The notes under the pieces are model-generated. The model was given only the letters and a program-made list of their open reading frames with translations. It ran no database searches and had not been told where the DNA came from. 64,000 bases of DNA. Origin: Albugo candida. Its lineage: Eukaryota; Oomycota; Peronosporomycetes; Albuginales. The translations under genes and the position numbers were made by a program. Positions 35,574-46,486 of the stretch are shown here, piece after piece (the first letter of the stretch is position 1; every line of letters begins with the position of its first letter). The stretch covers positions 62,001-126,000 of the forward strand of contig JBDOQK010000072.1 in the NCBI GenBank assembly GCA_040437565.1. Direction: 5' to 3'.

Positions 35574-36926
35574 ATGCTGAAGAATTCCGTGGTCAAACTT
35601 CCTTGTCGAAAGCTTGTACAAGTGAACGGGAAGGATGCATCTCGTTTCTTGCAAGGAATTCTCACGAATGACATAAATCATCTAAAAGAACGCTCGTCAA
35701 TGTATGCCGGTTTTCTTACGGCTAAGGGAAGAATACTTGGAGACTGTAATGTCATTCGTGTCAATGTATGTATCACTACACATTATCAATTTAGAGCCCA
35801 TAAATCAACGTACTAGCGTAGGAGGAATCATTCTGGATTGACTATGACGCATCCTGCAAGGAAACTTTCCAAAACCATTGGAAGCGGTACAAATTGCGCA
35901 TGAGAGTCTCTTTCGAAGATCGAAGCGAACAATATAACGTAGTTGCTTTATTACCAGCTCTATATTCCTATCAAGAGCTTCGAAAAACGAGTTTACTTCA
36001 TCAAGTCGCTTGTATTGAGGAGCTAAAGTCCGCCTATCTAAACAATCCCATTGCTTTTACCGATCCGAGAGGAAGCGTGTTTGGTGTCCGACTCATCGTT
36101 GAGAACAATGATAAAGGTGATTGCCATATCAGATAAAGAATCATCGACCTTTTCTCGACTCTTACTGATCGTGCGCGATTCTCACTCGAATATAGTCGCC
36201 ATACCTGATGCATTCGAAAGCACCGATGCAACTGCATTCAATAATCGAAGGATTTATCTTGGAGCCGCTGAAGGGTATAATATTGCTGTCATCATGAGGC
36301 TACTTAGGGCTGAGTTATATTTGTTTCGTAATATAGCTCAGAGTTGCATGACTTGATTCCATTAGAGGCCAATCTCGATGTTCTGGGAGGTGTCAGTTTC
36401 AGCAAAGGGTGCTATCTTGGTCAAGAGCTAATGGCTCGTACGCATTTCAAAGGTTTAGTAAGGAAAAGGATCATTCCATGCGCTATATACCCAGTCAGAG
36501 ATCAATCCATGCAATCAGAAAAAGTTGAAGCAACTTTCACAAACATCGATGATAATGCAGCGACATCATTGAGAGAATATTTACTTACTACTCCAGTACC
36601 AACTGATCAGAACGCAGTCCAACGAGGCGTCAAGATTATCTGTACCGAAACATCAAAGCCGATTGGATCAATTATTACTACTGCACCCGGTTATGATATT
36701 ATGACCTTACCCCGTTGCAATTTCTAAATTGTTTCTTACTTTAATAGGGATTCGAGCCGCACTTGCTATGATACGCTTAGAACATCTATCAATACATGGC
36801 ACAAGAAATGCTCATATTGGCCAGTACACGACATCAGACGGCAAGTTCAACTTGGTTCCATATCAACCGGTTTGGTGGGAGCGACTGGATTCCTCAAGTG
36901 GAAAAATTATGATGACAAGCAATTGA
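35574..36926 (+). CDS. IBA57: IBA57 iron-sulfur cluster assembly factor (YgfZ/GcvT-like)
   Basis: Five exons (35574-35765, 35822-36116, 36196-36274, 36337-36689, 36748-36926) with introns of 56, 79, 62 and 58 bp sum to 1098 nt and 365 residues. The N-terminal [10 protein letters not shown] block is the folate-binding fold signature. The diagnostic K-G-C-Y-L-G-Q-E-L, with its single conserved Cys, follows [13 protein letters not shown] and precedes A-R-T-H-F-K-G. Splicing across intron 3 restores [17 protein letters not shown]57 works with ISCA1/ISCA2 in mitochondria to mature [4Fe-4S] proteins. The first exon is short, so any targeting peptide would overlap the domain start or lie in an unseen upstream exon. 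Human IBA57 has 356 residues. Confidence 0.92.
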
Positions 36927-37600
36927 TTTCTTGAAACGTTTGTATTTTTTATCGTTGATCGCAACTGCTGATTCTGAGCATCTCTGTGTGAGTCATGCAA
37001 AGGCATGTGCAGTTGAATGATGAATTCTACTGACAAGGGACCGAAAAACTTTGACTTCCTGACTTCGCTTTGCTCTAAACGAATTCTCCTGTGTATACAT
37101 ACTAAGTACACCTTCTCCATTGCTGCTAGTTGGATGAGGTATAGGCACCGAGGCTAGATGTCTTCATCTCCAAATGTTAAGATGCATCACTGAAGTATGT
37201 TTGATGTTACTAACCACCTTGCTAGTCGAGTTTCAAGCGACACTTTGTGCTAGAGAAAGCAATGATTCACCCTTTGGCACATTTTCGTCAATTCAGTGAG
37301 CAACAAGCTGATGTGTAGATATGTTGCTTGTTGTGATTACCAAGTACGAAGCTGCGCTGAAGTGCGCATTTTCTTCGCTGCTTGACAGTCGACTCACGTA
37401 TGCTTTTTCCGAAGGCCCAGTACTTTTAGTATTAAAGCACGTAGTAAAAAGAATGATAAGATTGTTCTCAGACCGTAAAGCTAGATATTAGATCACAAAA
37501 CGAAAGACGTTTCGTCGTTATGAAGGTAGGCCAGGATATGTAACAATGCAGGTGATATTACATGTAGTATTCACAAAAGCAAGTGTTTAGAGAGAACTCA
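36927..37600. other. no gene recognised
   Basis: No coding frame could be assigned. From 37236 the sequence is repeated exactly after the N gap at 37732-37831. It may be part of the Tc1-like relic whose recognisable end follows at about 37590 and again at 38186. Confidence 0.4.
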
Positions 37601-37731
37601 TTGCTTGAAGAGAATCGGTCGATTAAAAAGCTGTAATGCCCTGCCCAGAGCCCTGATATCAATCTCAACGAAAACCTGTGTAAGAATCTCAAAGATGTCA
37701 CCCAAAACCGCAACATGCCAAAAAGGTCGAA

Positions 37732-37831
37732 NNNNNNNNNNNNNNNNNNNNNNNNNNNNNNNNNNNNNNNNNNNNNNNNNNNNNNNNNNNNNNNNNNNNN
37801 NNNNNNNNNNNNNNNNNNNNNNNNNNNNNNN
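37732..37831. other. assembly gap, false duplication
   Basis: 100 N. 37236-37731 is repeated at 37832-38327 (496 bp). Confidence 0.95.
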
Positions 37832-38185
37832 AAGCGACACTTTGTGCTAGAGAAAGCAATGATTCACCCTTTGGCACATTTTCGTCAATTCAGTGAGCAA
37901 CAAGCTGATGTGTAGATATGTTGCTTGTTGTGATTACCAAGTACGAAGCTGCGCTGAAGTGCGCATTTTCTTCGCTGCTTGACAGTCGACTCACGTATGC
38001 TTTTTCCGAAGGCCCAGTACTTTTAGTATTAAAGCACGTAGTAAAAAGAATGATAAGATTGTTCTCAGACCGTAAAGCTAGATATTAGATCACAAAACGA
38101 AAGACGTTTCGTCGTTATGAAGGTAGGCCAGGATATGTAACAATGCAGGTGATATTACATGTAGTATTCACAAAAGCAAGTGTTT

Positions 38186-38400
38186 AGAGAGAACTCATTG
38201 CTTGAAGAGAATCGGTCGATTAAAAAGCTGTAATGCCCTGCCCAGAGCCCTGATATCAATCTCAACGAAAACCTGTGTAAGAATCTCAAAGATGTCACCC
38301 AAAACCGCAACATGCCAAAAAGGTCGAAGCATTTAAGCGAAATCAAGCGAATCACGGGACGCTGCGTTTAGACAATCTGCCGAATCCCCTCTCAGCAAGT
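38186..38400 (+). pseudogene. Tc1/mariner-like transposase C-terminal relic
   Basis: The + strand encodes E-N-R-S-I-K-K-L, a stop, then PAQSPDINLNENLCKNLKD, matching the Tc1/mariner block P-A-x-S-P-D-L-N-P-I-E-x-x-W-x-x-L-K with several changes. A basic stretch and I-x-G-R-C follow before another stop. The first part of the same sequence is repeated before the N gap at about 37590-37731, through the false duplication. No inverted termini were found, so this is an old fragment. Confidence 0.65.
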
Positions 38401-40721
38401 ATTTTAATTCAGTCCGCACCTTTGGGGCCCCATTCTGAGAATTCGACGCGCAATCTAGATAATGGTGATTTTCTCATCGTTAACCTGATGCGCACTATTG
38501 CGCATGATGAAATACCTCACATAAAAGTATCCGTTCCAACTTTGCGGCGATAAATCCACCATCTTTACTCGACGTAAAAGAGGAATTTAGGTCACTACAA
38601 CGGACGCATGAGGGGACGTTTTTCAGGGAGTCCCTTACCTTTTCCAGATGCACAAACACAGCGAAACGCATGTTCGTTTCGGCTATCACGCAGGAAGACT
38701 TCGACGAACAATCTTGCCACACAATCTATTCTTGTGCAAAAGGAAGCAGATTATCAATACCTGTCGAAAAAATAGTTTTCGGGATCTACCAGGAAAACGT
38801 TATCTGACTTGTCGTTGGAGTTCAAGTGCCCTAGAAGATGACTTGACCTTTACCCGCTTGCACTTTGTTGATTAGACAAGCTGGCAGGCAAATGCCAAAA
38901 CAGTAATGGAACGGGGGTCGCGATTGTCGGGAACTCAAATAGGACTGTCCGAACTCAGATGCAAGATCTTCTACCCCACGGAGGAGTGAGAGCTTCTTTG
39001 ACTGGTAATGAGACGGTAATCGAATGCATGTTTCCATTTTGATATCTATGATTAGGTAGTCTGCGCTCCAAGCCACAGTCAATAAGGTACATCAGAACAC
39101 CCGTAGAGTTCCTAAAAGTCCATTGGATTTATGGTTTTGTATTGCTGCATATATCATACACATGTATACAATCGGTACTTTGCATCTCGCTTACATACGG
39201 AGTCCAAATACATTGGCCAAAGTGCCATAGCCTTTGCGAATTGAAGTCCGTGGTATAAATAATTTTCATCTGCATATTTTACAATACATATCACAATACT
39301 TTGTAATTTGGCACTGATTGATCTGACCATCTTAGCTAAATATTGAATCATGGCACTTGTGACTGCTTACATTTCTTATACCAAGATTGCCATACATACT
39401 ATTACGATTGCCATCTATGCTTGAGATGTGTCAGAGACCAATATCGAACATTGCACAAATAAAAAAGTCGAGGACAATTCCACCATTCGACTACTGATCG
39501 ACCAGAGTTGGGATGACACCATCGTTTTGGCGTATTATGAGGTGAACGATGCGCATCTGTCTCTTGTCAAGCTCCATCATGCGTAAACTCGTTTGATAAA
39601 TAGGCTCAACTTTGCTGACGGAAAGTGCACAGGATCACGTCCTGCGTAGAAGCATCAAAGGTGATAGTACGTAAATACTGTGGAGGAGTAGTGCGCACGC
39701 TAAAGATCAATCATATATCGACTCGAAAAGCAAGAGTAGGGTCACTTTTTATGTTAAATCGTAGCTGGGGACGTAAAGAAAGTGGTGAGGGTAAGTTCCC
39801 CTCGGCCCATGTCTTGAAGTCAGACTATGTGGTCTTACCGGGTTCTTCGCACTTACAAATTGTCATGATAGCTAACATGCTGACGACGATTACAAAGCAT
39901 TTGCTGGATGACGAAAAAAACGAGCTTATACAACTAGCAACGGCCACTTTCGTAGAAAGATGTTCGCCGACTAGTAAAGGAAGCTCAGAAGATATATCGG
40001 ATGTGTGGTAAGGACGAGCGAAATCGTCACCTTCAGAATCTAAGAGCACGTATCGGTGCCATAGACGACGAGATACCATCGCATCGCAGTAAGTAAACCT
40101 CGCTTCATCCCTAAGTTTCTCGCGGAGTACATCCAAAGCTTCTCCATGACGTCTTACAGGAAGATTTTGCATGCTGCCATTCGTGCGTTCTCGATAAACA
40201 ATCTACTCAAACATGAAGGAGAGTAGATCATGGGTCCGGTCAGTATCATACGCAGCCGATGCATCACCTGACCTTATAGTGTACAGATCAAGTGTATTCC
40301 TATTTCGAAAGCGGAAGCAATAGGACACTTGTGTAAGAATGAGAAAGAACGAATCATACGTTCTCTAGGCTGGGGCAGCTGTTCGAAGAAGCGCCAACAT
40401 GCAATAAGCTGGAAATTTTTTTTTTGGTTTGGGTTATAGCCTTTTTCTTCATGGTAGGTGCCACATGTATGATAACTATATCGTTAATGGCGGCATGGGC
40501 TCGGAGGAGACATTTTTCTACACACTTGGACGCAAACGGCCCAAAATTGCATTTCACATAGGCGAGATCGACATAGACGGTAGCAGTGCGTGACGGGAAC
40601 TAGGGCAGTCTCGAGTATCAGCGCACGCGATTTTCCAGCGGGAATGCAACTTTATCGCTTTTACAGCCGTGAGGCAGAAAATAAATCCAAGTTTTAGGCA
40701 ACAAGGAATGAGGAAGTAGAC
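38401..40721. other. no gene recognised
   Basis: ORFs reach 128 codons (39625-40011, plus) but none resembles a family, and overlapping frames on the other strand are similarly open. The stretch 40354-40560 encodes nothing recognisable. Treated as intergenic. Confidence 0.35.
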
Positions 40722-40917
40722 ATGCTGATAAAAGAAATAAATCAAACGATCCCATTTGGGATGAGCTATCGAAAACAAGCAAAGAGAAATGCGGCTAGCA
40801 ACCTAAAAATAAGTTTTACTGATGACACTTCTCGCGTTGCTGACTCGTCAGCCCTCGTAGCCCTTTGGGCTATATATAATGTGTGTCAGGTGATTACTCG
40901 GATTGCATTTGATATTA

Positions 40918-41863
40918 GGGAATTGCTATTTCCACCCACCACGTGACCTTTTGACCAATCAGATTACGGCGTTATTTTCTATCAACCATTTATTATTTCC
41001 ACCCACCGCGTAACTTTCTGACCAATCAGACCACCCAAGTTTCTTACCATTTACACCCACCTTTTATGACAGGAGTACTTCATTCAAAAGTATTGACTGG
41101 TAGACCACCCCTGGATGCATATAAGCTTCCATGGACGGAATTACTCCAAGAGTACTGAAAATCGGCTATCCGTGTCGCATCCGTAAGAGATGAAATAGAA
41201 TACCCTTTCAGTACAAAGAATTCTACTGGTAGAAAGCTTTCGCAAACCTGCACTCAATTGCACCAGCGGGTACTTCGGAATTCAGGCGATACATACAAAT
41301 GGTATAGCGGTATAAAGATGCCAAGTCCACTGAAAACAGCTACGTGCAACATCTAGAAACGATAGCCAATCTTAAAACAGTACAAACGCAGGGCGTCTGT
41401 GCAAGTCACAAATGTATTTACGAGTTATTTTAATTTTTGCTCGTGTTAAAAGAAATAGGGCAAAAGGTCGCTGTCGTTATCAGTCCATTTCTCAGATTGA
41501 ACGTACGTTCAATTTCCACATACCTTCTCGCAAGATGTTTATATAGACGACAGATGATGGCGATCCGTAAATGCGCACTTTACTGTTTGCAAACGACGCG
41601 GTACAACGAAAGCATGAGAAGACTGGCTGATCTAGAGTTGGGATCATATGAAGGTGTGCAACTATGAGCTCTGATACCTTTGATCGGCATGCAGGACTGT
41701 GAAACTGCAGCCATATTTTTAACAGCGGGGTGGAAATACCGCCGTAATTTGATTGGTCAAAAAGCTATTTGTGTGGTGGGTAAAAATAGTAGAAAGTTGA
41801 TTAGGATAACGCCGTAATCTGATTAGTCAGAAAGTTATGTGGTGGGTGGAAATAGCAATTCCC
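40918..41863. mobile_element. non-autonomous Mutator-like element with 9-bp target duplication
   Basis: The ends are GGGAATTGCTATTTCCACCC and its complement, extending inwards as imperfect inverted repeats of about 120-140 bp with internal sub-repeats (TTTCCACCCACC, GACCAATCAGA). The target duplication TTGATATTA is perfect at 40909-40917 and 41864-41872; nine bases is the usual Mutator size. The roughly 650-bp interior has no transposase. A 76-codon ORF at 41437-41667 is unrecognised. Confidence 0.9.
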
Positions 41864-41907
41864 TTGATATTATTGTCTTCGAATGCAGTGATAGTGCAGA
41901 ATACGGT

Positions 41908-42007
41908 NNNNNNNNNNNNNNNNNNNNNNNNNNNNNNNNNNNNNNNNNNNNNNNNNNNNNNNNNNNNNNNNNNNNNNNNNNNNNNNNNNNNNNNNNNNNN
42001 NNNNNNN
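41908..42007. other. assembly gap beside Mutator-like insertion, false duplication
   Basis: 100 N. 41869-41907 is repeated at 42008-42046 (39 bp). Confidence 0.95.
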
Positions 42008-42379
42008 ATTATTGTCTTCGAATGCAGTGATAGTGCAGAATACGGTACCGATTGGGATAGCATTATGATGTCTATCCGAAAATGCAAAACGTTTTTCGGC
42101 GCGAGTGTAAATTGTACTCGGAACACTGGTGCATCAGATAGTAAATACTCGAAAAGGACGAATGAAAAAGTACCGGATACGCCACCAAAAACAGACTCCG
42201 CGTTGATCAGAATATTAGGCTCAGATTGGGCTGATCGCCGCGGTCAACCATTGTCGCCTGCAATGAAACTATACTGGGGAATCTTTACAATCGTCATAAC
42301 TAGTGGATTATATACACATTGGAATGGACTCCCAGGTAGCATGTCGTTTGCATGTTGTATAGTTGAGAAGCCTCACTGA

Positions 42380-45300
42380 TCCTTCAACTTGTTGGTTCGT
42401 AGAAACATATTTTCTACAGCTTGTTAGCACGTGGTGCAACGACAAAATGGGGCTATCAAAAGATAGTAACTTTACAACAGAAGTGTCTGATGATCATGCT
42501 CGTAAAGACTGAGAGCAAACGAAACTATTGGAGGCGATGTCATTTATGTGCTAATACGCTAAAAATTGCCAAAATTGAATTGTTTACCATTTCAGTCTGG
42601 AGCCAACCCTGTGCGATTCCAAAGCTATCAGTCCGAGCTGAATCACTTAATCGAGGACTAGCTGGAAAATTTTCCTTACACCATTGGTTGAAAATACTAT
42701 CATTGATGCCTTGACATGCTTCGTTACGATGACTATTGTTCTCCAATGGGCTCAGCTTAACATTCGGTACGTCTTTATATCGATCAATCGAGCAAGCATT
42801 TGATGCATGTGCAGCTTCTCGAATATTCCTGTTTCTATAATTCTCAGCCGTACTGGGTCTCTGTGTTTTCACCTTCTACTAATTTCATTGTCAAAGTTGA
42901 CTTGAGAAAAAACGATAATAATGCACGTGATATCTTGCAATTCTGAATTTCAAGCTCTTAATCATAGAGTACTTAATCGTCAAAACTAAGTCATGACATT
43001 TCATGGCGTTCGAAATGCAGGTCAACTAGTGGTAAGACTGATATCAAGCCTACTGCTTTCAAGCTTATATCATGACTCATTCTTGATGGAAAATTATGCA
43101 ATTTGGAACTTTTGGCGATTGGTCGCTTTTTCGATCCCTTACTTTCAATAAACATTTCCAGTGTGCACCAGACACCTGGTACAAGTATCGGCGCGAGCAG
43201 ATTCATATTAAGGATAACATGGAATATCGTTTCCTATTCTTCTTACATCTTCTGGATTGTACGGCTGTGGTACGTAGCACTGATATGATTTTTGATCGGC
43301 TGCATACTCTCCCTTAGCGTTCTCTCCCAGTAAATGTAAGATCGTACCCTATGAGTTGTGCACGTTTCTTCTTCGATAAGACATCCTTCACGATTATAGG
43401 CGATAACGTTGGGTCAAGCGATACAAAAGCGAGCACTCAGAGTCTCTCCGCCACTTACAGATACTTCTGTCAATTTGAATTCGTAAAGGGTGTATCTACT
43501 TTATTTCAATAATCTGCACTTTCATCTCCCTATCTTATCAGATCTGTAGAATTAGCTGCTCACGGGTCATATCTTGACCTTCACCATTGTAAAGGAAACT
43601 TGATTTTCTTAAACTATTGTCACATTACGGATATGAGTAGACATTGGTATGACCGATTAGCTTTCCTGGTGTTACGAGGGCAGCGATTATAGCAATTTAT
43701 GGTGTAGATAACGAGTGCAGGTGAGGTCTAAGACGAGTTACACGCCAAAGACACCCATGTCCCTCATTTGATGACCCGCTTCCTTGCGCCTGATTTACAA
43801 GGTATACCCACACCTATTTGATTGGCTCGAACGCGACATGATGGCAGAGCTACAATATGATGAGCTGATTTGCGCGTATGTGGAGGGGAAAGGAATACAT
43901 TCTCCGCCACGGTGAATGCGAATGAGTGTGTAGATGTATTGATAAAACGATAAAGGAGAAGGAGACGAGTATGCTGCAGATGTTTTGAAGTTGCAGCATT
44001 CCTTGCCAAGGAGGGTAATGCATGGCTGAACGAAAACGAGGTCAAATTGTTGGTGAATACCAATTGCCTTACGCATTTGAGTACCATGCGTAACACGATT
44101 GACGCCATTGGAATATGAGAGGGAGACGCGGGGTGCGAAATGAATGAGCACGAACTCTCCTCAGGAAACGGTCCACTTAACTTGTTAATGGTTGTTCAGG
44201 AAAGCACAAATCTTGGTGGAAACAACAGTCGAATGTAGTGCTAATGACTTGATTGAAGTATTTCGAGATAGTTCAGATGGCTGGCTGACAGAATTCCGTA
44301 CGAAATCAAATAATATCGCTGTTTGCTTCAATTGCGTCAATACCATAGTTTAGCGAACAACCTCTGCGGTCAAGACAAAATTCCCGAAAAAAAAATACTT
44401 ACCGTTTACTCTTCCTTCTCTATATCCATGGATGGATCAAACGCCAACAGAAATTGTTCGTCGTGGAGGATACGGCTTCATGTGATCCATTTAGGTGGCT
44501 GTTACTGAAATGAATGCTTGAAAAGCTACGAAATAAAGATACGAAGGATTCCTTCATTGGGTTTAAGGCAAAATGATTTGCTCTGTCTTGGATTTTGTGT
44601 TTCTCGAGGCGTCTACCGGACGGTTTACGATTAGAGGATGATCATCCGTAACGAAGCGGCCAGGAGTTTGCATCTTATCGAACAAAGTATGTGTATTACG
44701 TGACAAAGAAGAAGAATGTGGTGCGGATTTGCAGCAGCTGCGTTTGGAACTAAAAAAAACATTCGTCTAGAGGTATGACTCAGTGCCTTACATATTCAAT
44801 TATGTGCATCGGGCTACAATATTCCAGTTATGCGCTAGTTCGCTATTATGGGGATGACACGAGTGCACACTTTCAGATTGACTACCACAATCTAGAGGTG
44901 CTAATTCCAAATTTTACTTGGTCTACTCTACTTGTTCATGATGTTGTGCGCTTTAACACAGTCTTGCCCGATTCTGGTTGGAATAAATACAAGAACAATC
45001 AGCGATCTAATGGTGTCGTTGTGAAATTGAAGCACAATTCTGTCGACATACATTTTTCATTGAGAAGGGTTTGGTCAGCTGAAACGTTCAAGCGGGTTTT
45101 TCCTTGAGGCTCTCTACGTCCTTCACCGTGAGCCGATGATAATTTGACACATTCGCTGGTCAAATGTGATTTCACTGGCACAGCCATAAATCTGCAGCTC
45201 TTCCCAAGCGGAATCCATCTGAGGACTGCCGAGCACGCACCCGAAATATTATCGAATTGTTGCACTCATACAACTGCTACTGGCATTTGGTTAGTGGGTT

Positions 45301-46216
45301 ACTTGATTGAGACAATTCGCCTGAGTTGATGCAGAAGGATCCGCCAGCATGACCAACAGCAGAAGTAGCATTTCATGATTTGGTGCAGCTTAAAAAAGAA
45401 GCTACTTCTACTGCACTTGGGATCACCTGTTGAATTAAATTTGCGACTCGCCCGCAAACAGAATCAACGAGACACGTCAAATTGAATGAAGAACAAAAGA
45501 TAAAAGCTTGGATCTGCATGCATGTACACTTCTTCCCATAATATGGGGTGCCTATTTTCAACAGTTTGGTTGCGTTGTGGTGTTTCTCCAAGAAGTGATA
45601 TTAAAGACTCTGGCGATAGTCGCGTACTGATGATGAATAATAGTACTGTGACAGAAATCATGGGACGGCAAACTGAGTTGGCCTATTATACATTCCGATC
45701 GAAAACTGTGTGGTCCGAAATCTTATAATTCTAAATGTGCAAGACACTTTATATCAATGATTAGCCAAGAAATCTTGAAAAGTCAAGTATTGCATCATTT
45801 TCATCTCTATGCTCAACATGGTGCACCAGTCATGGGAATGGACATCAAGTGGAACTTGAAAGCCTCCTGTACTCCGATCAGCAACTAGTCACATTTACGC
45901 TGTGCAGCAAATGTGATGACTAAATATGTACAATTGAGACCGCAGCTAAGAAAGAATAGGCATGTATTGCTGTCATCGGTCATCGATCAGACAACAAAAC
46001 ATGATTTCGGCCTATGATGCATCGTGGCTTCTACTAGGATGCTTGAAGTTGCTCATTTGAGCTTTCTATCTTTGATATCCGTCATCTCACACGAGTAGAA
46101 GACTAAAAGGCCGAAAAACAAATTCGAGAGGAATACAGAAGATGAGTGGAAGTGTCTCACATTGTTACATGTCAACAATCTTCGATACTGCTCATCATTT
46201 TTCTTTGTGCCACATT
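42380..46216. other. gene-poor region of 3.8 kb
   Basis: Short ORFs only (up to about 118 codons, at 43795-44151 minus and 44775-45107 plus). A + strand stretch at about 43975-44110 reads F-E-V-A-A-F-L-A-K-E-G-N-A-W-L, which looks protein-like but cannot be assigned; it may be decayed transposon sequence. Confidence 0.4.
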
Positions 46217-46230
46217 CCTATCATGTACTT

Positions 46231-46472
46231 TTTCAAGGATTTCATTACACTGTTTATCTGGTTCTTCAACAACCTTCCTTATCCTATCATGAGCCCCTGA
46301 CCGTGTGAATATCACTTAAGTCTGACTTCAAACCTAGGGAGGCAGATATTTTCTAAGCTTATTACTTGGGTGGGCTCAAACCGCTGCCCACACTGCCGAG
46401 GATCGAACTAACGACCTCTGGCAAGGGTTCCGTGCGCTCAAGTGCTTAAACGACTGAGCTGGGTACGGACCC
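46231..46472 (-). mobile_element. tRNA-derived SINE with 14-bp target duplication
   Basis: The element is 242 bp, head at 46472. The minus strand starts GGGTCCGTACCCAGCTCAGT, carrying an A-box-like sequence (CAGCTCAGTCG at about 46451-46465). A B-box-like AGTTCGATCC follows at about 46400-46409, spaced as in a tRNA gene. A perfect direct repeat CCTATCATGTACTT flanks it at 46217-46230 and 46473-46486, the long duplication expected of LINE-driven retrotransposition. The body beyond the tRNA part is unrelated and ends in an AAA-rich tail. Perfect duplications suggest a fairly recent insertion. Confidence 0.85.
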
Positions 46473-46486
46473 CCTATCATGTACTT

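Larger units (their letters stand above)
40722..42379 (+). pseudogene. unknown ORF interrupted by a 946-bp Mutator-like element
   Basis: The open frame starting at 40722 runs to the left target duplication of the element at 40918-41863. Removing the element and one 9-bp target copy, and ignoring the false 39-bp duplication at the N gap, joins it in frame to the sequence ending at 42379. This would restore 187 codons: F-D-I continues as I-V-F-E-C-S-D-S. A hydrophobic stretch near residue 145-165 (L-Y-W-G-I-F-T-I-V-I-T) could be a membrane segment. The protein was not recognised. It is either a host gene disrupted by the insertion or a chance open frame; introns flanking it cannot be excluded. 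Confidence 0.4.

Noticed and set aside
39625-40011. A 128-codon plus ORF as a host gene
   Set aside because: The opposite strand is open over much of the same interval, there is no family match, and neighbouring frames show no splice model.
46380-46475. A functional tRNA gene on the minus strand
   Set aside because: The tRNA-like part lacks a convincing acceptor stem and anticodon arm, and it sits inside a 242-bp unit with target duplications; a SINE head explains it better.
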